64,000 nucleotides of DNA from Comamonadaceae bacterium CG12_big_fil_rev_8_21_14_0_65_59_15 (lineage in GTDB: Bacteria > Pseudomonadota > Gammaproteobacteria > Burkholderiales > Burkholderiaceae_C): positions 62,001 through 126,000 of the forward strand of contig PCUV01000077.1 in NCBI GenBank assembly GCA_002786915.1. The letters are read 5' to 3'. How positions within the stretch are numbered: position 1 is the first letter of the stretch; each line of letters starts with the position of its first letter. A program made the translations under genes and the position numbers. Below, piece after piece: positions 16,126 to 27,853 of this stretch. Below the pieces are notes generated by a model. It saw only the letters and a program-made list of their open reading frames with translations, was not told the DNA's origin and did not search any database.

Positions 16126-16746
16126 GTGCAGTTCGACCCCGCCCACCAATCACCCGCCGACAACTACAAGCTTATCACCAACGTGGTGGTGCCGCGCCCG
16201 ATTGCCTGGGTCAGTACCCAGAGTGATACCGGGGTTGTCAATCTGGCACCGTTCAGCTTTTTCAACGCCATCGCCAGCAACCCGCCCTACGTGATGATCA
16301 GCGTGGGCCAGCGTGACAACGGCGAGCTCAAAGATACGGCCACCAACATTCTGTCGCGTGGCGAGTTTGTGGTGAATATGGTGACCGAAGAATTGTTTGA
16401 CGCCATGAACCTGTCGGCCGCAGACTTTCCGCCAGAGCAGAGCGAACTGGACGCAGCCAAGCTGGCTACCTCGCCCTGCGTTCACGTCAAGGTGCCGCGC
16501 GTTGCGCAGGCCAAAGTCAGCCTTGAATGCAAGCTGCACAGTTCACAGGCATTGGGCAACTACACCTTGATCATCGGGCAAGTTGTCATGTTTCATGTGG
16601 CTGACGACATGCTTGGGCCGCGTCTGCACGTGAACAACTTTGCGCCACTGGGCAGACTGGGTTCACCGTCTGTGTACTGCCGCAGCACCGACCGGTTTGA
16701 CATTGCGCGTGTCACATTTGACCAGTGGATGGACAAGAACACGTAA
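16126..16746 (+). CDS. Flavin reductase-like (DIM6/NTAB) domain protein, 206 aa
   Basis: The motifs are those of the flavin reductase-like split-barrel family: NYKLITNVVVPRPIAWVSTQ near the start, LAPFSFFNAIASNPPYVMIS, and KDTATNILSRGEFVVNMV. These proteins bind FMN; the substrates of this subgroup are mostly unknown, and PRPIAWVST marks the branch lacking a known oxygenase partner. I choose the GTG at 16126 because AGGAG lies six bases upstream; an ATG at 16096 would add ten residues. The hybrid kinase gene starts only 34 bp after its stop. Confidence 0.85.
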   Translation: MQFDPAHQSPADNYKLITNVVVPRPIAWVSTQSDTGVVNLAPFSFFNAIASNPPYVMISVGQRDNGELKDTATNILSRGEFVVNMVTEELFDAMNLSAADFPPEQSELDAAKLATSPCVHVKVPRVAQAKVSLECKLHSSQALGNYTLIIGQVVMFHVADDMLGPRLHVNNFAPLGRLGSPSVYCRSTDRFDIARVTFDQWMDKNT

Positions 16747-16780
16747 TGTGCACCCTGATGCAAACAGGACAAGCCTACTT

Positions 16781-18535
16781 TTGAAAGCTTGGCACTTTCT
16801 TCAGAACCTGTTGGGTTACGATGAGCGTGTCCGTCAGGTTCGTGTGGCTACCGCGATCGGCTCGCTGGTTGGGCTTGGTTTTGCTCTGTTCAACATCCTG
16901 ACCGACGGCATGTTGGTGCTGGGACTGATCGAGCTGGCGGCCGTGTTGTTGCTCATCTTTCCGGCGATCGCCCTCAGCCGTTTCCCGCGCTGGGTCCATT
17001 TTTCGGAATCGCTGTTGTTGCTGGCAGCCATAGTTATTTTTGGCGCCCTGATCGTGCACGGCGGTATTGAGGGCACAGGCATTCTATGGGTCTTCACCAC
17101 GCCGTTTCTGGCTTTTTTTCTGAAAGGTCAGCGCCTGGGCTGGTGGTGCAGCGCGGCGTTTCTGGCGTTGACGTCGGTTTACCTGCTGTGGCTGGCACCC
17201 TTCATCACTTTTGGCTACCCCTACTCGCCCACCGTGGCAACGCATTTTGTGCTGTCGCTGCTGTTCTATACCTTGGTGGCGGCAGCCTTCAATTACGTAC
17301 GGATTCGCTATGAAGCGCAGTTGTTACAGGCCAAAGACCACGCCGAAAAGGCCAGTGACGAAGCCAGATTGGCACAGCAACGATCGGACGCAGCGTATGC
17401 GGCCAAGTCGCGCTTTCTGGCGGCGGCGAGCCATGATTTGCGGCAACCGGCCCACGCCTTGGGCCTGTTTGTGGACCGCTTGAGCCAGGTACGCCATACC
17501 GCCCCCGCACCCGAATTGCTCAATGGTGTACAGGCGTCGGCGCGTGCCTTGCAGGAAATGCTCGACTCGTTCTTCGATTATTCGCGTCTGGAGGCAACGG
17601 CAGACCAGGTCCGGGCTGTTGCGGTATCCATCGACGCACAGTTTGAACACTTGCGCCTGTGCTTTGCCAATTCGGCCGCCGAAAAAGGGCTGACACTGCG
17701 TTTTCGCACCCTCGCCAATACCTGGGTGCAAACCGATCCCGTTTTGTTGCAGCGGGTCTTGCTCAACCTTGTCAGCAACGCCATCCGATACACCCACCAG
17801 GGCAGCGTACTGGTCACTTGCCGCAGGAGCGCCGACGCGCAACACATGCGTATCCAGGTGTGGGACAGCGGTATTGGCATGGACGCCCAATACCACGAGC
17901 AAATTTTTGAAGAGTTTTTCCAGATTGGGAACCAGGCGCGTGACCGCTCCAAGGGCCTGGGGCTGGGCTTGAGCATGGTCGAGCGTTCGTGCCAATTGCT
18001 GCGCCATCCGCTGGAACTGCGCTCCGCCGCTGGTTGTGGCACCCGGTTCACGTTGACGGTGCCACAAGCACCTACCATGCCGTTTGCTGAACAAGCACCA
18101 GCCGTGGAGGCCGTGGAGCCCGGTGCCCTGCATGGGTTAAATATCCTGTTGATTGAAGACGACCCCTTGGGCGGCAAGGCCATGTGCGCGCTGATGAAAG
18201 ACTGGGGCTGCACCGTTTACCTGGTGCGCACGGCAAATCAGGCTTTCGACCTGGTAGCGCAGGGGGGTCAAATTGATCTTGTGGTGAGTGACTACCGGCT
18301 TGAAGGCGAGCTTTCGGGCGTTGAGACCATTGACCGCCTGCGCAAATTGATGGGGCATGCCGTGCCGGCCTGCCTGATCAGTGGCGACACAGATACTGAA
18401 CTGAATACCCTGGCTGCGAATGCCCGGCTGCTATTTTTGAAAAAGCCGGTTCAGCCCGCCAAGCTACGCAGCTATTTGCGCCGCGTGTTGACCGCAAGCG
18501 CGGTCATGCCAGATGCGGGAACAGCACCTCGGTAA
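16781..18535 (+). CDS. Hybrid sensor histidine kinase/response regulator, 584 aa
   Basis: Five or six membrane helices fill residues about 22-175 (no known sensory domain recognised). A coiled-coil linker (about 178-205) leads to the phosphoacceptor H218 in [20 protein letters not shown], and the ATPase domain spans about 285-428 ([25 protein letters not shown]). A receiver domain begins near 452 (LLIEDDP), with the phospho-aspartate D504 in VVSDYRLEG and the conserved lysine at about 555 (LFLKKP). Kinases with the ASHDLRQP box form a distinct branch common in betaproteobacteria. The start is uncertain: TTG at 16781 has AGGA upstream at a long spacing; GTG at 16748 would add 11 residues. The 3' end overlaps the deformylase gene tail by 32 bp on the opposite strand. 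Confidence 0.9.
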   Translation: MKAWHFLQNLLGYDERVRQVRVATAIGSLVGLGFALFNILTDGMLVLGLIELAAVLLLIFPAIALSRFPRWVHFSESLLLLAAIVIFGALIVHGGIEGTGILWVFTTPFLAFFLKGQRLGWWCSAAFLALTSVYLLWLAPFITFGYPYSPTVATHFVLSLLFYTLVAAAFNYVRIRYEAQLLQAKDHAEKASDEARLAQQRSDAAYAAKSRFLAAASHDLRQPAHALGLFVDRLSQVRHTAPAPELLNGVQASARALQEMLDSFFDYSRLEATADQVRAVAVSIDAQFEHLRLCFANSAAEKGLTLRFRTLANTWVQTDPVLLQRVLLNLVSNAIRYTHQGSVLVTCRRSADAQHMRIQVWDSGIGMDAQYHEQIFEEFFQIGNQARDRSKGLGLGLSMVERSCQLLRHPLELRSAAGCGTRFTLTVPQAPTMPFAEQAPAVEAVEPGALHGLNILLIEDDPLGGKAMCALMKDWGCTVYLVRTANQAFDLVAQGGQIDLVVSDYRLEGELSGVETIDRLRKLMGHAVPACLISGDTDTELNTLAANARLLFLKKPVQPAKLRSYLRRVLTASAVMPDAGTAPR

Positions 18536-19028
18536 AACCAAACTGCGTGAAATCACGCACGCGCATCGGGTACAACATACCCATCAGATGGTCGCATTCG
18601 TGTTGCACCACGCGAGCGTGGAAGCCTTCCACCGTGCGATCGATGCAGTCGCCATATTGGTCATGGCCGGTGTAACGGATGTGGTTGAAGCGCGGCACCT
18701 TGCCACGCAGACCGGGCACCGACAAGCAACCTTCCCAATCTTCCACCATGGCGTCATCCAGCGGCGTAAGCACCGGGTTGATCAGCACCGTGCGCGGCAC
18801 CGGTGGCGCATCCGGGTAGCGCGGGTTGGGCGCATCGGTACCAAAGATCACCAGCTGCAAGTCCACGCCAATTTGTGGCGCTGCCAAGCCTGCCCCGTCG
18901 GCCGCGCGCATGGTGTCAAGCAGGTCGGTGATGAGCAAGTGCAGGTGGTCGGTGTCAAATTGCGTCACCGGCTGCGCCACGCGCAACAGGCGTGGGTCAC
19001 CCATTTTGAGGATGTCACGTACGCTCAT
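18504..19028 (-). CDS. def: Peptide deformylase, 174 aa
   Basis: The enzyme removes the formyl group from the N-terminal methionine of new proteins. All three active-site motifs are present: GAGLAAPQ (45-52), EGCLSVPG with the metal-binding Cys101, and HECDH with H143, E144 and H147. The start [20 protein letters not shown] at 19028 matches the family; the frame stays open upstream but that part lies over the vapC region. There is no fmt or rsm gene beside it, unlike the main def locus, so this is probably a second, paralogous deformylase. Confidence 0.94.
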   Translation of the reverse strand: MSVRDILKMGDPRLLRVAQPVTQFDTDHLHLLITDLLDTMRAADGAGLAAPQIGVDLQLVIFGTDAPNPRYPDAPPVPRTVLINPVLTPLDDAMVEDWEGCLSVPGLRGKVPRFNHIRYTGHDQYGDCIDRTVEGFHARVVQHECDHLMGMLYPMRVRDFTQFGFTEVLFPHLA

Positions 19029-19047
19029 GGAAAATCTGGCGACGGCG

Positions 19048-19464
19048 TCAAAGCGTGGCGGCAACAACAGCGACACCCGCTGCGTGGGCGGCCAACCTGA
19101 GTTGTTCATCGCGAGTGGCCAGAGGCAAACCGCGGCGCATGGCCAGTTCCAGATACGCCGCGTCGTAGCTGCTCAGCCCATAACGCATCGCAAGTTCGAA
19201 CAATTGCCGCTGGCTTGGCAGCGCACTGCTATCGACTTCAATCGGCAATTCCCCCAACACATTCAAAATCTGGCGTGCCTGATTGAGTTGCAATTTACCC
19301 CGTGTGCAGGCGGTTTTCAGGACGTTAGCCAATTCCATCTGCCACAAGGGCGGCACCAGCGCCTTGTCTGTCTGCAGCCTAAGGGAAATCGCATCGGTGT
19401 AATCACTGGCTTGGTCACTCAGATACCAGCCAGTGACCACCGAGTTGTCGAGCACGAAAGACAT
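19048..19464 (-). CDS. vapC: VapC-family PIN toxin, 138 aa
   Basis: It starts [18 protein letters not shown], the PIN opening in the LDNSV variant, with the acidic residues continued in [28 protein letters not shown] and DEQLRLAA. The C-terminal ATRDEQL motif is typical of the branch paired with Phd/YefM antitoxins. The ATG overlaps the antitoxin stop (TGATG), so they form a coupled pair. Predicted role: RNA-cleaving toxin. The deformylase gene follows after 19 bp on the same strand. Confidence 0.88.
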   Translation of the reverse strand: MSFVLDNSVVTGWYLSDQASDYTDAISLRLQTDKALVPPLWQMELANVLKTACTRGKLQLNQARQILNVLGELPIEVDSSALPSQRQLFELAMRYGLSSYDAAYLELAMRRGLPLATRDEQLRLAAHAAGVAVVAATL

Positions 19465-19718
19465 CAGTCACGACCATGGCCCAAGGCCTGTTGCACCGTA
19501 CACCCCAGCGTACTTTGCGCACCAAGCTGTCGCAAACGCAGCATAACGTCCGACACCCGCTGTTTCTGTTGCCGCTGCACCGCTGTGGGCACGCTGATCG
19601 ACACCAGCCGCGCCACAGGCAGACCGTGGCGGGTGATGGTGATGTCTTCACCCTGCTCGGCAGCAACGACAAGTTCGGAAAACCGATTTTTGGCTTCAAA
19701 CACCGCAACAGTTTTCAT
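19464..19718 (-). CDS. Phd/YefM-type antitoxin, 84 aa
   Basis: MKTVAVFEAKNRFSELVVAA, then GEDITITRHGLPVARLV, is the classic Phd/YefM DNA-binding N-terminus. The C-terminal part should wrap the toxin. I choose the ATG at 19718, which fits the family; the frame continues open upstream for 21 codons without homology. The stop overlaps the vapC start by one base. It should repress its own operon. Confidence 0.87.
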   Translation of the reverse strand: MKTVAVFEAKNRFSELVVAAEQGEDITITRHGLPVARLVSISVPTAVQRQQKQRVSDVMLRLRQLGAQSTLGCTVQQALGHGRD

Positions 19719-19805
19719 GGCGAGACTCCGGAAAATTATGGCTAGCCAGATTTTGACACATAGGGCGCACACCTTTAGCACATCATTCAGGAAGGGCGAT
19801 CAGCC

Positions 19806-21884
<2,079 letters not shown>

Positions 21885-22913
21885 CTAAGAAAACAAGCGT
21901 CGCGCCAGGGTAGAGCCGGCGGCAAATTCGTGTTGTTCCAGAATGTTGTAGAGCTGGTCCAGTTCACTGTCAATGACGGTCAGCGCCTGGGCTGGCAAGG
22001 CCACCCCGTTATCGTCGGTCACCACACCGTCCATATCTTGCGCCAAGGCTTGCGCCACCGTGCACATTCTGGCGAAAGCCGCTTCCTGGCGGTCCACCTG
22101 GGGCACGTCCAGCGCCAGATGGATGTCGCGCAGTGCAGTAGATTGCGACGCATCGTCGCCGAGCGCGTCAAAGCTGAGTGACACCACACCGGGCGACCCC
22201 GCCGCACGGGCGGGCAGCGCCATGCGCCCGGCCATGGCCGCTGGCACAAACCCCTGGCGCACAGCCATTTGCTGCACGTAGCTCGTGCTCCAGGCGGCAC
22301 GCCGGGCGCGCAGCACAAAGCCAATCTGTGCGTCGTGGTCACTGGCAAATTGGTCCAGCTCACGCGCGCGGGTAACCTCGGCGCGCATGTCAGGAAGGTC
22401 GGGCGTTGCACCGACGGCGTCGCAAAACTGCTGGGTTTGCACGACAAATTCAGAAAACTCAATGTCGTTGAGCGCCCCAGACCGGTTCGCCAACTGCACC
22501 CCGGCTTGCAAGGCGCTGTAACGCTGGCCAGCGCGCGGCAGTTCCCATATCTGGCTGCTGACGTTGAGGCCTTCCACGGCAAAAGGCTTGCTGCCCACGC
22601 GGCGTGTGGGTGGCAATGCAGCCAGCACCGCATCGCCCGAGATGGCTGCTTCCAAGGCAATGGGGGCAAGGGTGTCAATCAGCGCGTCCAGTCCGGGCTT
22701 TTTCTCGGGCTGTGGCAACACAAAGTCTGGCACACCAGCCTCAGGCAAAGGTGCATCCAGCGTGGGTTCATGGCTGGTGTGGTCAGCGTTGCCTGCCAAC
22801 GCCCCCGGCACCTCACGCGGGCGACCACGTCGCGTTAACCACAGGTAATAGCCCAACAACATCAGCAATACCAGCGCGCCCAGTGCAGCCAAACCCCAAC
22901 GCAGAGAGATCAT
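21885..22913 (-). CDS. zipA: ZipA-like cell division protein, 342 aa
   Basis: A single N-terminal membrane helix (ALGALVLLMLLGYYLWLTRR) is followed by a variable linker and a C-terminal ZipA-type FtsZ-binding domain of about 140 residues (GRMALPARAAGSPGVVSLSF, ALRDIHLALDVPQVDRQEAA). The protein tethers FtsZ to the membrane at the division site. The start at 22913 (MISLRWG) leaves a 10-bp gap to smc; the gap to ligA is 3 bp. The smc-zipA-ligA order is common in betaproteobacteria. The linker is poorly conserved, so the assignment rests on the topology, the C-terminal domain and the context. Confidence 0.85.
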   Translation of the reverse strand: MISLRWGLAALGALVLLMLLGYYLWLTRRGRPREVPGALAGNADHTSHEPTLDAPLPEAGVPDFVLPQPEKKPGLDALIDTLAPIALEAAISGDAVLAALPPTRRVGSKPFAVEGLNVSSQIWELPRAGQRYSALQAGVQLANRSGALNDIEFSEFVVQTQQFCDAVGATPDLPDMRAEVTRARELDQFASDHDAQIGFVLRARRAAWSTSYVQQMAVRQGFVPAAMAGRMALPARAAGSPGVVSLSFDALGDDASQSTALRDIHLALDVPQVDRQEAAFARMCTVAQALAQDMDGVVTDDNGVALPAQALTVIDSELDQLYNILEQHEFAAGSTLARRLFS

Positions 22914-22923
22914 GCTTGACCCT

Positions 22924-25900
22924 TTATCCTTGTTCAGCCAGGGTGAGCGCGGCGTCCATGTCCACCGCAACAATGCGCGACACACCCTGCTCTTGCATCG
23001 TCACGCCGATCAGTTGCTCAGCCATTTCCATGGCGATCTTGTTGTGGCTGATGAACAAAAACTGGGTCTCGCGCGCCATGCGCGCCACCAGCTTGGCGTA
23101 GCGCTCAGTGTTGGCGTCGTCCAGCGGCGCATCTACCTCGTCGAGCAAGCAAAACGGCGCCGGGTTGAGCTGGAAAATGGCAAACACCAGCGCAATGGCG
23201 GTCAGCGCCTTTTCACCGCCCGACAGCAGCGCAATGCTTTGGTTCTTTTTGCCAGGCGGCTGGGCAAACACCTGTACGCCAGAGTCCAGAATTTCGTCAC
23301 CCGTGATCACCAGCCGCGCGTTGCCACCGCCAAACAAGTCGGGGAACATGCGCCCAAAATGTTCATTGACCGTATTGAAGGTGCCTGAGAGCATATCCCG
23401 CGTTTCAGCGTCAATTTTTTTGATGGCGTCTTCCAGCGTGGTCATGGCCTCGACCAGGTCCGCTGACTGGGCGTCCAGAAACCCTTTGCGTTCACGCGCG
23501 GAGGTCAGTTCATCCAGGGCGGCCAGGTTGACGGCGCCCAGGGCGGTGATGTCGCGGTTCAAGCGGTCAATCTCACTGTGTAAACCCGCCAGGCGCACGA
23601 CACCGTCGGCCACCGATGCGGCCAGTGCGTCCAGATCGGCCTGCGCGTCAACCAGCAACTGGGTGTATTGCTCGCTGCCCAGACGTGCCGCTTGTTCCTT
23701 GAGCTGGAACTCGGTGATGCGCGCGCGCAAGGGATCGAGCGCGCGCTCCAGTTGCAGACGGCGCTCATCACTGGCGCGCAGCCTGCCGGTCAGATCGTCG
23801 TACTGGCTGCGCTGCGCCGCCAGTTGTTGCTCGCGCTCCAGCTTGAGCGCAAGTGCCTGCTGCAAGCCACCCTGCGCTGCGGCGTCCTTCAAACGCCCCA
23901 GTTCTTCAGCGGCTAAAACCGTCTCAGCGCTTATGGATTGTGCCTGCTGCGCTGCTGATTCAATAGCGCGCAAGAGCTCCGCGCGGCGCGCCTGCAAATT
24001 GCGCAGCACAAAACCGGCCTCTTGCGCCTGGCGCTCCAGGCTGCGCTGCTGCTCGCGGTAGTCGACCAACTGGCGCTCGCTGCTGATGACTGCGTCGTCG
24101 AGCTCGGCGTGGCGCTCTTGCGTTTGCGCCAACTGCGCGTCAAGCACTTCAAATTGGTCTTCTGCCTCAACCCGGCGCGCCTGCAGGTCTTCCAGCTGGG
24201 CGTCTACCTCGGCCAGATCGGCGGCGATCTGGCTGCTTCTGAGCTGGGCTTGCTCAGCCACCTGCGTCAGGCGCAACACCTCTACCTGAAGCGTGTGCGC
24301 ATAGGCCTGCGCCTTGGAGGCCTCATCCCGTGCGGCAACCAATCGTTGCGACATGTCGGCGTAAACGGCTTCGCTGCGTACCAATTGGGCACGGGTTTCG
24401 TCGTTGATCAGCGTCTGCGCGCGCACTTGTTTGCCCAGGTTGTCGATTTCTTGCGCACGCGCCAACAGGCCCGCCTGCTCTGAATCTGGTGCATAAAAAC
24501 CAACGCTGTGCCGCCCCACGGCATGGCCGCCTTTGACATAGATGACTTGCCCGGCAAGCAAACTGTCGCGCCGGGCCAGCGCGTCTTCCAGCGACTCTGC
24601 CGTAAAGCAGCCATACAGCCACTCGTCCAGCACCGCTTTCAGGCCGGCTTCATGCACGCGCAGCAAGTCGGCGAGCCGCGGCAGCGCTGACGCTGGTGTC
24701 GCGTTACCGGCGGCTGGTGGCGTGTAAAACGCCAACTTGGCAGGGGGTGCGCCGTGCGCAAAGCCGCGCACCATGTCCAACCGGCTTACCTCCAACGCGC
24801 CCAAGCGCTCACGCAGGGCAGACTCCAGCGCGTTTTCCCAGCCTTGTTCGATGTGCAGGCGCTGCCACAGGCCTTGCAGATGCTCCAATCCCTGGCGCTG
24901 CAACCAAGGCAAGAGCTTGTCATTGGTTTGCAGGCGCTCTTGCAATGCTTTGAGCGCTTGCAACCTGGCCGACAAGTCGGCTTGTTTGGCAGACTCTGCA
25001 TTCACCAACTGTTGCTGGGCTTGGCGCTTTTGATCAAGCTCAGGCACTTCGGCCTGCAAGTGTTGCAAACGCTCATTCACCGCTTTATTAGCTTCCAGCC
25101 CTTTCTCCAATTGGGCTTGTTGCTCTGCTAACTGAAGCGAATCGGGTACAGCCAGGTTGTGTTGATCTTGCTGCAAACGCTCGCGACGTAACGTCAATTG
25201 ACGCGACTGCTCGTCCAGGCTGCGCTGCTGGGCTGCCAGCACGCCAATGTGCTGCTGCACCTGGGCCACGCTGGAACGCTGCTCATTGGCTTGGCGCTGG
25301 GCCTGACGCAAGGCTTCTTCAAGCTCAGGCAACAGCCGCGCTTGCTCTTGCACCTGCGCGTCCAGCAGTTCGGTGTGCTCGGTACCGCTGGACTCTTGCT
25401 GCGCCAGGTTGTGCAGCTCGGTTTGCGCGTCTTGCTCCCGCGTGGCCCATTGGGTAGCCTGCTCTTGCAAGGTTGCCAAACGCTGTTGGACACGCTGGCG
25501 ACTATCGACCACAAAACGAATTTCGGCTTCCAGGCGACCCACCTCGGCGCTGGCTTCGTACAACTTGCCTTGGGCCTGATTGACCTGATCGCCCGCCGCG
25601 TAGTGGGCCTGGCGAACGACTTCCAACTCAGCCTCAATGTGGCGCAGGTCAGCCAGACCGGCTTGCAGCGCGGTCACGGCGCCCGCCCCGTCGTTCTGGA
25701 TACGGGCCAGCTCAGCTTGAGCCTCAGAGCGCTTCAAAAACCAAAGCTGGTGCTGCTTGAGTGAGGCTTCTGCGGATAGCGCGTTGTATTTCTCAGCGAC
25801 GGCGGCTTGTTGCTCAAGCTTCTCCAGGTTGGCGTTAAGCTCGCGCAGGATGTCTTGCACGCGGGTCAGGTTTTCGCGCGTGTCTTCCAGGCGGTTTTCA

Positions 25901-26439
25901 GTTTCGCGGCGGCGCTCTTTGTACTTGGAGACGCCCGCAGCCTCTTCCAGAAACAGGCGCAGTTCTTCGGGGCGGCTTTCGATGATGCGGCTGATGGTGC
26001 CCTGGCCAATGATGGCGTAAGCGCGTGGCCCCAGGCCGGTGCCCAAAAACACGTCTTGCACGTCACGCCGACGCACCGGCTGCCCGTTGATGTAGTAACT
26101 GCTGGTGCCGTCACGCGTGAGCACACGTTTGACGGCAATTTCGCCGAACTGGCTCCACTGACCGCCAGCACGGTGATCGTCGTTGTCAAACACCAGCTCC
26201 ACGCTGGAGCGGCTGGCCGGCTTGCGCGTGGTGGTGCCGTTAAAGATGACGTCTTGCATCGACTCGCCACGCAGCTCGGACGCCTTGGATTCACCCAGCA
26301 CCCAGCGCACCGCGTCCATGATGTTGGACTTGCCGCAGCCGTTAGGCCCCACCACCCCCACCAGTTGGCCAGGCAGCAAAAAATTGGTAGGCTCGGCAAA
26401 CGACTTGAAGCCGGAAAGCTTGATGGAAGTGAGACGCAC
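22924..26439 (-). CDS. smc: Chromosome segregation ATPase SMC, 1171 aa
   Basis: The Walker A motif GPNGCGKSN (31-39) follows MRLTSIKLSGFKSFAEPTNF; long coiled-coil arms flank a hinge near residues 500-640 (LEHLQGLWQRLHIEQGWENA; KGGHAVGRHSVGFY), and the C-terminal half-ATPase has the signature LLSGGEKALTAIALVFA and Walker B FCLLDEVDAPLDDANTERY. It is the ATP-driven core of the SMC-ScpAB condensin, which compacts and separates sister chromosomes. The full length and all motifs are normal. It is first in an operon with zipA and ligA. Confidence 0.97.
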   Translation of the reverse strand: MRLTSIKLSGFKSFAEPTNFLLPGQLVGVVGPNGCGKSNIMDAVRWVLGESKASELRGESMQDVIFNGTTTRKPASRSSVELVFDNDDHRAGGQWSQFGEIAVKRVLTRDGTSSYYINGQPVRRRDVQDVFLGTGLGPRAYAIIGQGTISRIIESRPEELRLFLEEAAGVSKYKERRRETENRLEDTRENLTRVQDILRELNANLEKLEQQAAVAEKYNALSAEASLKQHQLWFLKRSEAQAELARIQNDGAGAVTALQAGLADLRHIEAELEVVRQAHYAAGDQVNQAQGKLYEASAEVGRLEAEIRFVVDSRQRVQQRLATLQEQATQWATREQDAQTELHNLAQQESSGTEHTELLDAQVQEQARLLPELEEALRQAQRQANEQRSSVAQVQQHIGVLAAQQRSLDEQSRQLTLRRERLQQDQHNLAVPDSLQLAEQQAQLEKGLEANKAVNERLQHLQAEVPELDQKRQAQQQLVNAESAKQADLSARLQALKALQERLQTNDKLLPWLQRQGLEHLQGLWQRLHIEQGWENALESALRERLGALEVSRLDMVRGFAHGAPPAKLAFYTPPAAGNATPASALPRLADLLRVHEAGLKAVLDEWLYGCFTAESLEDALARRDSLLAGQVIYVKGGHAVGRHSVGFYAPDSEQAGLLARAQEIDNLGKQVRAQTLINDETRAQLVRSEAVYADMSQRLVAARDEASKAQAYAHTLQVEVLRLTQVAEQAQLRSSQIAADLAEVDAQLEDLQARRVEAEDQFEVLDAQLAQTQERHAELDDAVISSERQLVDYREQQRSLERQAQEAGFVLRNLQARRAELLRAIESAAQQAQSISAETVLAAEELGRLKDAAAQGGLQQALALKLEREQQLAAQRSQYDDLTGRLRASDERRLQLERALDPLRARITEFQLKEQAARLGSEQYTQLLVDAQADLDALAASVADGVVRLAGLHSEIDRLNRDITALGAVNLAALDELTSARERKGFLDAQSADLVEAMTTLEDAIKKIDAETRDMLSGTFNTVNEHFGRMFPDLFGGGNARLVITGDEILDSGVQVFAQPPGKKNQSIALLSGGEKALTAIALVFAIFQLNPAPFCLLDEVDAPLDDANTERYAKLVARMARETQFLFISHNKIAMEMAEQLIGVTMQEQGVSRIVAVDMDAALTLAEQG

Positions 26440-26517
26440 GGAGTTGAATCAGACGGGACGCAAAAACAGACCGTCATGATACCTTGCCGGCCCCCGCCGA
26501 CTGGCGGCAGGGCGCGC

Positions 26518-26724
26518 TCAAGGTTGCGCGGAGCGCTCCTTTTGATAGGTGTCATAAGGCTGCTGATTTAATTGGTTCAGGCAATCTTCACGCGCACCTG
26601 GCGGTTGTTTGTTGCATTCATTGGCAGCTCGCACCTTGAACCCTTCGTACCACGCCACATTGCTGCACGCCGACAGCAGCAGCACCACCAGTCCCACAGC
26701 CACGGTTTTCTCCATGCCACGCAT
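26518..26724 (-). CDS. Small outer-membrane-type lipoprotein, 68 aa
   Basis: A short signal peptide (MRGMEKTVAVGLVVLLLSAC) ends in the lipobox LLSAC, and the mature part is only about 48 residues, polar, with FKVRAANECNKQPPGAREDC containing two cysteines. AGGAGG lies just before two consecutive ATG codons; the second (26724) has better spacing, the first (26727) would add one residue. It lies between smc and dusA. I do not recognise the family; a small entericidin-like or hypothetical lipoprotein is the most that can be said. Confidence 0.65.
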   Translation of the reverse strand: MRGMEKTVAVGLVVLLLSACSNVAWYEGFKVRAANECNKQPPGAREDCLNQLNQQPYDTYQKERSAQP

Positions 26725-26741
26725 CATTTTTCCTCCTAAAA

Positions 26742-26784
26742 ACTATTTTTTTAATAGCTTTAAGTCCAATAAATAAAAGGGCTT
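26742..26784 (-). repeat. Comamonadaceae-type dispersed repeat, copy 6
   Basis: ACTATTTTTTTAATAGCTTT then AAGTCCAATAAATAAAAGGG on the plus strand; matches the CTATTTTTATAG and AAGGGCTT blocks of other copies in reverse order. Intergenic between dusA and the small lipoprotein gene. Confidence 0.55.
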
Positions 26785-26798
26785 AATCCCATTTTTAC

Positions 26799-27803
26799 CT
26801 AATCTTCCCCATGCGCCAGCGCCATCACCCGCTCGGGTGCCAGCGCCTTCAGGCTGGCGTCGCTCCAGACGCGGCGCCAATGCCGCGCGCCAGGCAAACC
26901 GTGGCGCAAGCCCAGCATGTGCCGTGCGATGGTCGGCCAAGGCGTGCCGTGGTTGGCCAGTTCTCTGTCCATGTAGGCCACCATCTGCTGCTCCACCCGC
27001 TCACGCGTCAATCCAGTTGCCACTCCGTCGGTCGGAAGGGTTTGTTCATTTGCAAAAAAGTCACGATCCCATTGGCTGAGCCACCAGGGGTTATGGTACG
27101 CCTCGCGCCCGATCATGACGCCATCCACCTGCGCCAAGTGGTGCAGCACCTGCCCCGTGGTGGTGACGCCGCCGTTGAGCACAATGGTCAGGTGGGGAAA
27201 ATCGCGCTTGAGCCGATAAGCCCAGTCGTAGCGCAGCGGGGGCACCTCGCGGTTGTCCTTGGGGCTCAAGCCCTTGAGCCAGGCGTTGCGCGCATGCACG
27301 ATGAACACCGAACATCCAGACTGGCTGACGGTACCGACAAAATCACGCACAAAGTCGTAACTTTCAAGCTGGTCAATACCGATGCGATGCTTGACGGTGA
27401 CGGGAACAGTCACGGCATCGACCATCGCCTTGACGCAGTCGGCGACCAGCTGCGGCTCGCGCATCAGACAGGCACCAAACGCGCCGCGCTGCACGCGTTC
27501 ACTGGGGCAACCACAGTTCAGATTGACCTCGCTGTAGCCCCAGCGCTGAGCCAGCTGGGCGCAATGCGCCAGGTCAGACGGGTCGCTGCCCCCCAACTGC
27601 AACGCCACGGGTTGCTCGCTGGCGTCAAAGTCCAGATGGCGCGCCACATCGCCGTGCAGCAAGGCACCGGTGGTCACCATCTCGGTGTAGAGCAACGCCT
27701 GGGTGCTGAGCAGGCGGTGAAAGCAGCGGCAATGGCGATCGGTGCAATCGAGCATCGGCGCCACGCAAACGCGCCATCGGCTTGGGGTTTGAGCGATTAT
27801 CAT
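26799..27803 (-). CDS. dusA: tRNA-dihydrouridine(20/20a) synthase, 334 aa
   Basis: The FMN-dependent enzyme reduces uridines in the D-loop of tRNA. Recognised from the N-terminal VAPMLDCTDRHCRCFHRLLS, TEMVTTGALLHGD, the active-site NLNCGCPSERVQRGAFGACL with catalytic Cys99, VKHRIGIDQLESYDF, and the HARNAWLKGLSPKDNREVPP loop that marks the DusA branch. FMN phosphate binding is in LNGGVTT and GVMIGREAYHNPW. Length is normal. The start at 27803 is followed upstream by a dispersed-repeat copy. Confidence 0.95.
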   Translation of the reverse strand: MIIAQTPSRWRVCVAPMLDCTDRHCRCFHRLLSTQALLYTEMVTTGALLHGDVARHLDFDASEQPVALQLGGSDPSDLAHCAQLAQRWGYSEVNLNCGCPSERVQRGAFGACLMREPQLVADCVKAMVDAVTVPVTVKHRIGIDQLESYDFVRDFVGTVSQSGCSVFIVHARNAWLKGLSPKDNREVPPLRYDWAYRLKRDFPHLTIVLNGGVTTTGQVLHHLAQVDGVMIGREAYHNPWWLSQWDRDFFANEQTLPTDGVATGLTRERVEQQMVAYMDRELANHGTPWPTIARHMLGLRHGLPGARHWRRVWSDASLKALAPERVMALAHGED

Positions 27804-27853
27804 TAAAAATGATAGCTATTGCTGCAGCACAAAAAAGCGCTACAGCGCTATTT
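27801..27853. repeat. Comamonadaceae-type dispersed repeat, copy 7
   Basis: ATTAAAAATGATAGCTATTG, then CAGCACAAAAAAGCGCTACA and GCGCTATTTT. Fills the gap between dusA and the TauE/SafE-like gene, including the latter's stop region. Confidence 0.5.
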